From NCBI GenBank assembly GCA_964585575.1, contig CAZPEM010000124.1, positions 1 through 9,721 of the forward strand: a stretch of DNA of 9,721 nt, written 5' to 3'. How positions within the stretch are numbered: position 1 is the stretch's first letter; each line of letters starts with the position of its first letter. Source of the stretch: UBA4655 sp964585575 (lineage in GTDB: Bacteria > Planctomycetota > Planctomycetia > Pirellulales > UBA1268). Positions 1-7,193 of the stretch are shown here, one piece after another. The notes under the pieces were generated by a model that worked only from the letters and a program-made list of their open reading frames with translations, was not told the DNA's origin and searched no databases. Made by a program: the position numbers and the translations under genes.

Positions 1-702
1 GCCGTTGGCCGTCGTGAAAGAGCCGGACTGCACGTCCGTCGTGCCCGCCCACACCTGGCTGGCGTTCACCTCCACCGCGGTATTGCGACCCCCGGCGACT
101 ACGAAATCGACGTTGGTCTGTGTGGGGGCGTTCGGACCGAGGGCGGTGTTCAGCGTGAGATTCGTGACGGTGGCGGTTTGGCTTCCGAAGACGGCATAGT
201 CGACGCTGTTGTCGTTGTAGATGGTTCCGCTCAGGATCAGGCTGCCGTTGACGGGATTGAGTTGAATCCCGCCGGCGCCGTCCTTCCCGCCGGACAGTGG
301 CATGGTGACGGTCTGGGTAAACGAACTGTTGTTCTCGATCCGTATCTTGAAGTCGATGCCACCGCCGCCGCTTGCCGAAAGCGTGCGGGCCACGGGGAAC
401 GTGGTGTCCCAGAAAATGTCGTTCACCTGCCGCCAATCACCCCAGTTGTAGTTCAGCCCCGTCACGTTCGAGTTTTGGTTTTGGTTGAACTTGAGGCTGT
501 TGGCGAAGCCCCACGAGGGCAGCGTGTTGTTCTGCCAGTTGCCGGAGTTGGTGAAGTTACTGGTGTTGAGCGAGTCGTTCCCGACCCACACCAGGTCGGC
601 CGCCGCGGCGACCGGCGGCAGCGCTACGATCAACGCCAGCAGACTCACAGCCTTGAGCATGAGCATCACCAGTGGGCGTTTTGCGAAGGAGGGGTTTTTC
701 AT
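1..702 (-). CDS. Secreted beta-strand-repeat (PATR-like) protein, N-terminal part
   Basis: This is an open reading frame of 234 codons that runs off the left edge, so only the N-terminus is visible. It opens with a clear Sec signal peptide: a basic start (K2, K8, R9), a hydrophobic core at about residues 11-30, and a likely cleavage in the VAAA/AD stretch near residue 34. The mature part starts with a 'DLVWVGN...SGNWQ' pattern. It is rich in N, T, S, G and V in short alternating strands, as in autotransporter-associated beta-strand repeat and related planctomycete surface proteins that usually open with a W-x-G...NW motif. The likely role is an exported surface or extracellular protein. A C-terminal sorting or anchoring signal, if present, lies outside the window. 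The start at 702 is chosen because it gives a basic n-region; ATGs at codons 13 and 15 are alternatives. The Shine-Dalgarno is weak. The family call is an inference from composition; export is well supported. Confidence 0.72.
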   Translation of the reverse strand, partial: MKNPSFAKRPLVMLMLKAVSLLALIVALPPVAAAADLVWVGNDSLNTSNFTNSGNWQNNTLPSWGFANSLKFNQNQNSNVTGLNYNWGDWRQVNDIFWDTTFPVARTLSASGGGGIDFKIRIENNSSFTQTVTMPLSGGKDGAGGIQLNPVNGSLILSGTIYNDNSVDYAVFGSQTATVTNLTLNTALGPNAPTQTNVDFVVAGGRNTAVEVNASQVWAGTTDVQSGSFTTANG

Positions 703-790
703 GGCACGACTCGAGAGAAAAGGTTCATGTCTCGGCGGAGCCCAAAATACGCCTTCCCCGCCAGAATCGAAGAGCCGGAAGCGGAAAAGT

Positions 791-863
791 GACGAATCGG
801 GATTCGGCAGGGACGAATCGGGCGCGCCTGGGACGAAACGGGCGCAAAGTGGGACGAATCGGG
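791..863. repeat. Four copies of an 11-bp motif at ~21-bp spacing
   Basis: The motif GACGAATCGGG occurs at 791-801, 812-822, 832-842 (one mismatch, GACGAAACGGG) and 853-863. The copies start 21, 20 and 21 bp apart, which is two turns of B-DNA. The last three are followed by CGC. The first copy also forms a small dyad, CGAATC-GG-GATTCG, at 793-806. The array sits between the argS stop codon and the start of the secreted-protein gene (both on the minus strand), about 90-160 bp upstream of that gene. This placement fits a cooperative protein-binding array. No U-tract or clear terminator hairpin was seen here. The function is inferred; the repeat itself is read directly. Confidence 0.75.
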
Positions 864-877
864 CGCGAGCCGCCGGG

Positions 878-2728
878 CTACATCCGCTCGGGAACGCGGA
901 TGCCGAGAAGCTCGAGACCCTGGCGGAGAACCTGCCCCGTGAGGTCGCAGAGCGCGAGCCGCGTGGACCGCTCCGTGCCCTCCGCCTTGAGAACCGGCAG
1001 CGCGTCGTAGAAGGTCGAGTAGGCACCAGCCACGTCGAAGAGCCAGCCGGTGAGCAGGTTCGGCCGCTCGTCGGCCTCGACGTCCTCGAGCGTCTCGCCG
1101 AACCGCAGGAGCTTCATGGCAAGCGTCCGCTCGCGCGGATCGGTGAAGGCGATCCCGCCGGCATCACGCCGCACCGCGGCACGGTCGATGCCTCCCTTCG
1201 CGAAGATGCCCTCCACCCGCGCGACGGCGTACTGCATGTAGGCCGCCGTGTTCCCCTTGAGCTCGAGCATCTTGTCGAAGCTGAAGACGTAGTCGGTGGT
1301 GCGGTTCTGCGAGAGATCAGCGTACTTGATCGCCCCGATCCCGACGGCCTCGGCGATCCGCCGCCGCTCCTCCTCCGACATGCCGGTGCCCCGCTCCGCG
1401 TCGGCCGCGGTCACGACCTCGTAGGCCCGCGAGACTCCCTCGTCGAGCAGCGCGTCGAGGCCGACCGTGTCGCCGGCGCGGGTCTTGAACGGTCGGCCAT
1501 CCTCGCCGAGCACCGTGCCGAAGGCCACATGGACGAGTTCGACGCCCCCGCCGCCCGACTCCTTGCCGCCATCCCTCGCGGCGACTCCGTAGCCGGCCTT
1601 GCTCGCCGTCGCGAAGAGCTGTTCGAAGTGCTGGCTCTGCCGGTGGTCCACGACGTAGAGGATGCGGTCGGGCTTCCAGTTGTCGAGCCGCCAGCGGATC
1701 GTCGCGAGGTCGGTCGTCGCGTAGAGAAAGGCGCCGTCCGCCTTGCGGACGAGCATCGGCGGCTTGTCGGGCCCGTCGAGAAAAACCCCGATCGCCCCGC
1801 GGCTCTCCTCGGCGATGCCCCGGGCGAGCAGGTCCTCGACCACGCCCGCGAGCAAGGGCTGATAGAAGCTCTCCCCGAGCACGTGGTCGAACGTGACGCC
1901 GAGCCTGCGGTAGACCCGCTCGATCTCCGCGAGGCAGATCGGCATGAACCGCTTCCAGAGCGCGACGTTCTCCGGATCCCCCTCGTGGAGCCGCGCGGTC
2001 TCCGCGAGCACCTCGCGGCCGCAGTCGGGATGCGCGGCGGCGAGCTTCGCGGCGAGCGGGTCGGCCGCGAGCTCCTCGGGCTTCGCGTCGGCGATCTTCC
2101 GCACGAGCCGGTAGAGCCGGCCGAGCTCGGCAGTTGCATCGGCCTCGAAGGCAGCGTCGTCGCGGCAACGCTTCCAGCCCCAGAGGATCATTCCAAACTG
2201 CGTGCCCCAGTCGCCGAGATGGTTGTCGGTGATCGTGTGGTGGCCGCGGAATTTCAGGATGCGGGCGAGCGCGTCGCCGATCACCGTCGAGCGGATGTGG
2301 CCGACGTGCATCGGCTTGGCGACGTTGGGCGAGCTGAAGTCGATCACGATCGTCTCGGGATTCGCGACCGGCTCCACGCCGACCCTGCCGCCCGCGGCCG
2401 CGAGAGCCAGCTTGCTCGCGAGCACGTCGTCACGGATCCGCAGGTTGATGAACCCGGGGCCGACCGGCTCCCCGACGGCCTCGCAGAGGTCCGACACGTC
2501 GAGCCGACGGATGATCGCCGCGGCCACTTCCCGCGGCGGCTTCTTCGCCCGCTTCGCCAGCGGCATCGCCATCGTCGCCGAGTAGTCGCCGAACTTCTCG
2601 TCGGCGGCCTCACGAACGAGCGCCACCATCGCGGGAACCTCGGCCTCGTCGAGGTCGATCCCCGCCTCGGCGGCGGCGGAGCGGATCGCCGCCCGGAAGC
2701 GTTCCTGCAATTGCCCGCGAAGACTCAT
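878..2728 (-). CDS. argS: Arginine--tRNA ligase (ArgRS)
   Basis: The product (616 aa, normal for the family) charges tRNA-Arg with arginine in the cytoplasm using ATP. Residues 1-110 match the ArgRS N-terminal tRNA-recognition domain, including the FGDYS and PGFINL segments. The class I HIGH signature is HVGH at 141-144, within SSPNVAKPMHVGHIRST. The KMSKS-loop equivalent is FKTRAG at 414-419, the variant found in E. coli-type ArgRS. The C-terminal DALR anticodon-binding domain follows from about residue 480 and ends in LLGIRVPERM. The ATG at 2728 overlaps the rsfS stop by 4 bp (ATGA) and gives the family-typical N-terminus. An in-frame extension to 2842 would add 38 Arg-rich residues that are a shadow of rsfS. 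No separate ribosome binding site is evident, so translation is probably coupled to rsfS. It is the last gene of the obgE-coaX-rsfS-argS run. Confidence 0.97.
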   Translation of the reverse strand: MSLRGQLQERFRAAIRSAAAEAGIDLDEAEVPAMVALVREAADEKFGDYSATMAMPLAKRAKKPPREVAAAIIRRLDVSDLCEAVGEPVGPGFINLRIRDDVLASKLALAAAGGRVGVEPVANPETIVIDFSSPNVAKPMHVGHIRSTVIGDALARILKFRGHHTITDNHLGDWGTQFGMILWGWKRCRDDAAFEADATAELGRLYRLVRKIADAKPEELAADPLAAKLAAAHPDCGREVLAETARLHEGDPENVALWKRFMPICLAEIERVYRRLGVTFDHVLGESFYQPLLAGVVEDLLARGIAEESRGAIGVFLDGPDKPPMLVRKADGAFLYATTDLATIRWRLDNWKPDRILYVVDHRQSQHFEQLFATASKAGYGVAARDGGKESGGGGVELVHVAFGTVLGEDGRPFKTRAGDTVGLDALLDEGVSRAYEVVTAADAERGTGMSEEERRRIAEAVGIGAIKYADLSQNRTTDYVFSFDKMLELKGNTAAYMQYAVARVEGIFAKGGIDRAAVRRDAGGIAFTDPRERTLAMKLLRFGETLEDVEADERPNLLTGWLFDVAGAYSTFYDALPVLKAEGTERSTRLALCDLTGQVLRQGLELLGIRVPERM

Positions 2729-3159
2729 GCCTGCGTCGCCACCGGCTTCGCGTCGCTCCAGAGGCCCTCGAGATCCCAGAACTCGCGGGCGTCGGCATCG
2801 AAGAGGTGCACGACGACGTCGCCGTAGTCGAGCACGATCCAACGGCCCTCCTCGTAGCCCTCGGTGCTTCGCGGCTTGTCGGAAAACTCCTTCGCGATCG
2901 CCTGCTTGATCTCGTCGGCCATGGCATGGATCTGCCGGCCGCTCGACCCGGTCGCGACCACGAAGTAGTCGAACATCGGCGTCACGCCGCGGAGGTCGAG
3001 CACGCGAACGTCGCCCCCGCGGGTCTCCTCGGCGACTTTTGCCGCGAGGATCGCGCGTTCCCTCGCTGTATCCTGCCTCGCGGAAGGGCCCTGCCGCGCG
3101 GAACCTCCCTGCCGCCCGGGGGGGCCGTTCGACGCGGTCGTGGTGGGTCGGGAACTCAT
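2725..3159 (-). CDS. rsfS: Ribosome silencing factor RsfS (YbeB/Iojap family)
   Basis: RsfS-family proteins bind ribosomal protein L14 on the 50S subunit and block subunit joining, slowing translation in poor conditions. The product has 144 aa. The conserved domain spans about residues 33-137 and shows the usual landmarks: VLDLRGVTPMFDYFVVATGSS at 53-73, a following helix, EGYEEGRWIVLDYGDVVVHLF at 100-120, and REFWDLEGLW at 125-134. Residues 1-32 are an unusual low-complexity extension containing three hexapeptide repeats. The start at 3159 overlaps the coaX stop by ATGA, and the stop overlaps the argS start in the same way. The reading frame stays open upstream, but that part lies inside coaX in another frame and is rejected. 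An internal start beyond the repeats would remove the odd tail, but no good in-frame ATG is available there, and the overlap supports the start given. Confidence 0.94.
   Translation of the reverse strand: MSSRPTTTASNGPPGRQGGSARQGPSARQDTARERAILAAKVAEETRGGDVRVLDLRGVTPMFDYFVVATGSSGRQIHAMADEIKQAIAKEFSDKPRSTEGYEEGRWIVLDYGDVVVHLFDADAREFWDLEGLWSDAKPVATQA
3073..3126. repeat. 18-bp tandem repeat x3 inside rsfS
   Basis: Three imperfect 18-bp units (3073-3090, 3091-3108, 3109-3126) each begin CTGCC on the plus strand. In rsfS they encode three successive hexapeptides GPPGRQ, GGSARQ and GPSARQ at residues 12-29. Because the unit is a multiple of three, copy-number change would not disturb the frame. Confidence 0.75.
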
Positions 3160-4016
3160 CGAGCAGGAAGTGTACCGTGAAAGGAACTCACGGCCATCGC
3201 GGCCCCGGCGACGACGAGATCGGGAACGTGCACCGCCCCCGGAAGGCAATCGAGGATCGCGGGCGCGAATCCGCCGGTCACGATGCAGGCCGCCTCCCGG
3301 CCGCCGGCCCCCGGAAACCCGCCCCGCGCGGCCTCGACGCAACGAGCGATCGCGCCGCGGAGCCCCCAGCCGATTCCCGCCGCGATCGCCTCCGAGGTCG
3401 ATCGCCCCGGCATGGAGGGCGGGCTCGCAAGCTCGATCGCCGCCAGCTCCGGCAGCCGGCTCGTGCCGTCGGAAAGCGCCCGCGTCATGAGGGCCGGCCC
3501 CGGCAGGATCGCGCCGCCGAGGAATCCGCCGTCGGCAGAGACCATGTTCACAGTCACGGCCGTGCCGCAATCGACGACGATCGCGGTCTGCCCGCGTGTA
3601 AGAAACGCGGCGGCGGCGGCTCCAGCGAGCCGGTCGATGCCGACGCGATGCGGCTCGTCGAGCCGGACGTCGATCGGCAGATCGGCATGGGTGACCCTTC
3701 GCTGGCGGAGCGGGTGACGACGCGTGGCCGACAGCTCCGCGATCGCCGCCTCGAGCCGGGCCGCCGCGGCCGCGTGGACGCTCGCCACGAGCACGACCGC
3801 AGGCCCCGCTGCCGCACCCCGCAACCACTCGGCGAGGTTCTCCGCGCGGAAGCCGCGGCTCGCGAGGTCGAGCCGGCGGGCGAGCACGGGCAGGCGGAGT
3901 CGCTCGCCCCGCGGATCGAGACCGTGGTCGGCGACCACCGCGAGCTTGATTCGCGTGTTGCCGACGTCGGCTACGACGACGGTATCGATCGGTTCAGCAG
4001 CGGCAGGATCGTTCAT
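3156..4016 (-). CDS. coaX: Type III pantothenate kinase
   Basis: It phosphorylates pantothenate with ATP, the first committed step of coenzyme A synthesis, in the cytoplasm. At 286 aa the length is typical for CoaX. The acetate/sugar-kinase-fold motifs are present in order: DVGNTRIKLAV at 17-27 (phosphate loop, D17), PHRVGIDR at 122-129 (family motif with the catalytic-region Asp), DCGTAVTV at 149-156, GGAILPG at 167-173, and the C-terminal TGG at 247-249. The residue after GTAVTV is N157, where many relatives have Asp; this is a minor deviation. Residues 1-11 form a short non-conserved lead. The ATG at 4016 overlaps the obgE stop (ATGA) and the stop overlaps the rsfS start, so coupled translation is likely. 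Type III is distinguished from CoaA by these motifs and the absence of a classical P-loop. Confidence 0.95.
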   Translation of the reverse strand: MNDPAAAEPIDTVVVADVGNTRIKLAVVADHGLDPRGERLRLPVLARRLDLASRGFRAENLAEWLRGAAAGPAVVLVASVHAAAAARLEAAIAELSATRRHPLRQRRVTHADLPIDVRLDEPHRVGIDRLAGAAAAAFLTRGQTAIVVDCGTAVTVNMVSADGGFLGGAILPGPALMTRALSDGTSRLPELAAIELASPPSMPGRSTSEAIAAGIGWGLRGAIARCVEAARGGFPGAGGREAACIVTGGFAPAILDCLPGAVHVPDLVVAGAAMAVSSFHGTLPAR

Positions 4017-5080
4017 GGCCGCACCGCTTTCATCGTCGCCGCGTTTATCGTCGCGGGGGACGATCGCGACGCCTCCCTGGCACGCGCAGCGTCGCGTTCC
4101 CGCAGCTGTTCCGACACGGCCGCGAGCAGACGGTCGAGCCCCTCGCCGGTGACCGCCGAGATCCCGATCACGGGTCGGCCGATCGCCCGCTCGAGTCGCT
4201 CGCCGGCCTCGGCCGATCCGGGCAGTTCGCTCTTGCTCATGACGACGATCTCCGGCCGCGCTCCGAGCGAGGCGTCGTAGCGGACGAGTTCGTCACGGAT
4301 GATCCGGTAGTTGTCGAGCGGATCGGTGCCGTCGACAGGCTCGGGCTCGACGACGTGGACGAGGATGCCGGCCCGCTCCACGTGTCTCAGGAACTCGTGG
4401 CCGAGCCCCGCCCCGGCATGGGCCCCCTCGATCAGCCCCGGCAGGTCGGCCAGGACGAAGCTCTTGTCCCGCGAAAGCTCGACGATGCCCAGGATCGGCG
4501 TCTTCGTCGTAAAAGCGTAATCAGCGATCTGCGGCCGGGCCTTCGAGAGCCGCGAGAGGAGCGTGCTCTTGCCGGCGTTGGGCCGGCCGACGAGCCCGAC
4601 GTCGGCGATCACCTTCAACTCGAGCGTGAGCCGGCGGATCTGCCCCTTCTCCCCCGGCTGTGTCTCCCGCGGCGCGCGGTTGGTGGACGTCTTGAAGTGG
4701 AGGTTGCCCCTGCCCCCCTGCCCTCCCTTCGCGGCGACGATCGATTCGCCCGCCGCCACGAGATCCTTCAGCACGAGGCCCGTCGCCTCGTCGATCACGA
4801 GCGTGCCCGGCGGCACGTCGAGCACGAGATCCTCGGCGGAGCGGCCGTGGCAGTTGTTGGGGCCTCCCGACGTGCCGTCCGCCGCCCGCCACTGATGGCG
4901 GTGCGCGAGTGCTGATAGGGAATCGACTCCGGATCGCGCGAGCAGCACGACGCTGCCGCCGTCGCCGCCGTTGCCGCCATCGGGACCGCCGAGCGGAACG
5001 TATTTCTCTCGGCGAAAGCTGAGACAGCCGCGTCCTCCGCTGCCGCCGGCCACCTCGATCTGCACGCGGTCAACGAACAC
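4013..5080 (-). CDS. obgE: Obg-family GTPase involved in 50S assembly
   Basis: Obg GTPases associate with the 50S subunit and act in ribosome maturation, stringent response and cell-cycle control. The product has 355 aa. The glycine-rich Obg fold covers residues 1-158 (FVDRVQIEVAGGSGGRGCLSFRREKYVP at the start, then the GGPDGGNGGDGG loop). The G domain follows: G1 GRPNAGKS at 165-172, G2 TTKTP at 191-195, G3 DLPG at 212-215, G5 SAV at 308-310. The G4 motif, normally NKxD, reads SKSE at 282-285, a departure at the guanine-specificity residues. There is no C-terminal OCT domain; the last 25 residues are a short charged tail. The start is GTG at 5080, chosen because the conserved MFxD N-terminus begins there. 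It lies 52 bp after rpmA and overlaps coaX by 4 bp. The rpmA-obg pairing is common in bacteria and supports the assignment. Confidence 0.96.
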   Translation of the reverse strand: MFVDRVQIEVAGGSGGRGCLSFRREKYVPLGGPDGGNGGDGGSVVLLARSGVDSLSALAHRHQWRAADGTSGGPNNCHGRSAEDLVLDVPPGTLVIDEATGLVLKDLVAAGESIVAAKGGQGGRGNLHFKTSTNRAPRETQPGEKGQIRRLTLELKVIADVGLVGRPNAGKSTLLSRLSKARPQIADYAFTTKTPILGIVELSRDKSFVLADLPGLIEGAHAGAGLGHEFLRHVERAGILVHVVEPEPVDGTDPLDNYRIIRDELVRYDASLGARPEIVVMSKSELPGSAEAGERLERAIGRPVIGISAVTGEGLDRLLAAVSEQLRERDAARAREASRSSPATINAATMKAVRP

Positions 5081-5098
5081 GGCACGGCCCCGGCTGGG

Positions 5099-5125
5099 GG
5101 AATGGCCCCGAACGGGGCCCTTTCC
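5099..5125. other. Strong hairpin between rpmA and obgE
   Basis: GGCCCCG at 5104-5110 and CGGGGCC at 5113-5119 are perfect reverse complements. GGAA at 5099-5102 can pair with TTCC at 5122-5125 across a small internal bulge, giving about 10-11 base pairs. It lies in the 52-bp gap, 19 bp upstream of the obgE GTG start. There is no U-tract on the minus strand after it, so it is not a canonical intrinsic terminator. It could attenuate, stabilise or mark a processing point between rpmA and obgE. Confidence 0.55.
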
Positions 5126-5132
5126 GGGAGAA

Positions 5133-5378
5133 TCAGCCCGCGATCACGCTGACCCGGCGGCCTTCGCGGTCGAACGACACGACGCCATCCGACAGGGCAA
5201 AGAGCGTGTAGTCGCTGCCGACACCCACGTTCTTTCCAGCGTGAAACTTCGTGCCCACCTGCCGGACCAGGATGTTGCCGGCCCGCACGGCCTCGCCGCC
5301 AAACTTCTTCACGCCACGCCGCTGGCCGTTCGAATCGCGACCGTTGCGGCTGGAGCCCTGACCCTTCTTATGTGCCAT
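5133..5378 (-). CDS. rpmA: 50S ribosomal protein L27
   Basis: L27 is a small basic protein of the large subunit whose N-terminus reaches the peptidyl-transferase centre. The product has 81 aa and is full-length. It shows the family pattern MAHKKGQGSSRNGRDS at 1-16, GVKKFGGEAVRAGNILVRQVGTKFHAGKNVG at 22-52 and a DGVVSF segment near 64-69. It begins MAHKKG with no cleavable Firmicutes-type leader. The gene precedes obgE, as in many bacteria. The usual upstream partner rplU (L21) is missing; the upstream gene is instead a secreted protein ending at 5448, leaving a 69-bp gap that could hold its own promoter. No strong Shine-Dalgarno is seen. Confidence 0.97.
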   Translation of the reverse strand: MAHKKGQGSSRNGRDSNGQRRGVKKFGGEAVRAGNILVRQVGTKFHAGKNVGVGSDYTLFALSDGVVSFDREGRRVSVIAG

Positions 5379-5447
5379 CGCTGATGCCTATTCGCCTGGA
5401 GGACCTGCACGATTGCGAGCGGCCGATCGGGCCGACCGCTCTCGATT

Positions 5448-7151
5448 CTAATCGTCAAGTTCGTACCGGAAAAACCACTCGTGGTCAATTCCCTCGTGTC
5501 GCCGGGTGGCCTCCGCGAAGAGAACCGGCCCTTCCGCCCCGAAGATTCCCGCGGCGAGCCCCGTCCGGGCCTCCTCGGAAAGCGGCCCTCCCTGGGCATC
5601 CCGCATGGCGGCGATCGCATCGCGAAGCCGGTCGAACGCCTGGCGGGGTCCGAGCGCCGCAACCGACGACCGATCGACCCCCACGTCGTCGAGAACGACC
5701 GCGGCACGTGCCGCCGCCACCCCCTTCGCGAGAGCGTCGAAGCGGACGGCCGCGGTGCCGAAGAGCGACTTCACGGCGGCTGCCCGATCCGTGATATCAC
5801 GAATCCGTTCCAGCCCGCGCACGACCTTGGCGAGTCCGTCGAGCGGATCGTCGTCGAACGCCTCCTTCGCCACCCCGATCGCCTCGAGGGCCGCATCCCG
5901 GCTGCTCCCTCCATCCGCCGGCGTCATCACTCCCCGCACGACCTCTTGGAACGCATCGGTCCCGCCGTCCCCGAAGAAGTCTCGCACCGCCTTCGCCCGG
6001 GCGGACGGGGAGTCGAGTTTGACGATCGCGTCGATCACGGTCGCCAGCGGCGCGAGGCTCGTCGGCCGCGACCTCCTGATCGCCTCCGCCTCCGAAATCG
6101 ACGGCTCGAGCAGATCCTTCCACGAGATCCCGAGCAGCCTCAGCCCTGCCGCCGGGGATGCCTTCGAGCGGCCCAACCGGCCGACGATCTCGAGGATTCG
6201 CGAGCCGAGGGCCGATCGTTCGAAGAGACCAGAGTAGCCGAGGCCGATCTCCGCTTCGGCCGGGTTGCGATCGTCGCCGCGGTGCCAGAAGTCGAGCCGC
6301 AGGCTCTCGAGCGCCAGGCTCGGCGCCGCACCGACGGCCTCGGGCGGACGAACCTGGAATCGGTTGGTGAGCCCCGAGGCGACGATGGAAAAGAAGTGGA
6401 TGTCGGGATGGACGTTCTCCCAGATCGCCACGCCCCACCTCTCCTCGCCCGGGGCGATGTCGCCGGCCGCCATCGCGGCGGTGTCGAGCAGCGGCCGCCC
6501 CACCCGCTCCCGCCGCTCGATCTCGGGGATCGCGGTGGGAACGCTGCGATCGGCGTAGCTGCGGTAGGCGGCGAGGCCTTCCGCATCGGCAACCGCCTGA
6601 CGGGTCTCGAGGACGAACAGGGGCACGAACCGAATCGGCCGCTCGACCCGCTTCAACTCGCGACGGGACGAATCGACGGCGTCGATCTCGATCGTGAATA
6701 CCCCTTCGTTCTTCACCCGGTAGACGAGGTACCACAGCCGCTTGCGGGCCATCTTGAGGCCGGCCACGGGCACGTCCACGTCGATCAATCGCGGCGGCTT
6801 GAACGCGAAGCCGAGGCACCAGATGTCCCGCTTCACCTCGTGCCCGTTCGGGCCGCCATCGACGGAGGTCTCGAACCGCCCCCGCAGGGTCCGGTCTTGC
6901 GGCGAGGTCTCCGGCTTCCAATTCGGAATCTTCACCTCCCGGATCGTCGCCGGAACATCGACCCGCGCGGTGATCGCTCCCATGGAATCGTCCGGCGTGA
7001 TCTCCGTGAGCACCCCGGCCGCGAGCGGTCGATACGCCCGGCTTTCGGCGGCACCGACGACGCCCGGCATCGACGCGAAGCAGGCCACGGCGACCGCGGG
7101 CCCGAGCAATCGCGTGACGAAATCCGGCGGAGACTGCTTCGAAAAAGCCAT
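5448..7151 (-). CDS. Secreted protein of unknown function
   Basis: The product has 567 aa and I do not recognise a named family. Residues 1-34 form a Sec signal peptide: a short basic n-region ending at R14, a hydrophobic core LLGPAVAVACF, and a likely cleavage after VVGA. Residues 40-290 look beta-rich, with landmarks such as REVKIPNWKPETSP, DIWCLGFAFKPPRLIDVDVP, KRLWYLVYRVKNEG and ERWGVAIWENVHPDIHFFSIVASGLTNRF split across several strands. Residues 300-560 are Ala/Arg/Asp-rich and probably helical. No transmembrane helix beyond the signal, no catalytic motif and no repeats were seen. The most likely location is the periplasm. The gene starts 42 bp after the ParA-family gene on the same strand and may share its transcript. 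The start at 7151 is chosen because it yields the complete signal peptide; the ribosome binding site is weak. Confidence 0.85.
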   Translation of the reverse strand: MAFSKQSPPDFVTRLLGPAVAVACFASMPGVVGAAESRAYRPLAAGVLTEITPDDSMGAITARVDVPATIREVKIPNWKPETSPQDRTLRGRFETSVDGGPNGHEVKRDIWCLGFAFKPPRLIDVDVPVAGLKMARKRLWYLVYRVKNEGVFTIEIDAVDSSRRELKRVERPIRFVPLFVLETRQAVADAEGLAAYRSYADRSVPTAIPEIERRERVGRPLLDTAAMAAGDIAPGEERWGVAIWENVHPDIHFFSIVASGLTNRFQVRPPEAVGAAPSLALESLRLDFWHRGDDRNPAEAEIGLGYSGLFERSALGSRILEIVGRLGRSKASPAAGLRLLGISWKDLLEPSISEAEAIRRSRPTSLAPLATVIDAIVKLDSPSARAKAVRDFFGDGGTDAFQEVVRGVMTPADGGSSRDAALEAIGVAKEAFDDDPLDGLAKVVRGLERIRDITDRAAAVKSLFGTAAVRFDALAKGVAAARAAVVLDDVGVDRSSVAALGPRQAFDRLRDAIAAMRDAQGGPLSEEARTGLAAGIFGAEGPVLFAEATRRHEGIDHEWFFRYELDD

Positions 7152-7193
7152 GACGCTGTTTTACCCGATCGGCGGCGGCGGCACGAAGAGCGG

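Noticed and set aside
703..790. Sigma-70 promoter for the left-end secreted-protein gene
   Set aside because: A TATTTT element exists on the minus strand, but no convincing -35 lies at the right spacing.
791..870. CRISPR array
   Set aside because: The repeats are 11 bp with about 10-bp gaps, far too short for CRISPR repeats and spacers, and no cas genes are present.
485..2827. Plus-strand open frame of about 780 codons
   Set aside because: It is antisense to argS, is Arg/Glu/Leu/Val-rich with no recognisable domain, and arises because GC-biased third positions suppress stops in the opposite frame.
2729..2842. 38-residue N-terminal extension of ArgRS
   Set aside because: It is Arg-rich and overlaps rsfS in another frame. 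The ATGA overlap start matches the family N-terminus.
5419..5441. Terminator hairpin after the secreted-protein gene
   Set aside because: Only a 5-6 bp GC stem with a long loop and no U-tract; not enough to call a terminator.
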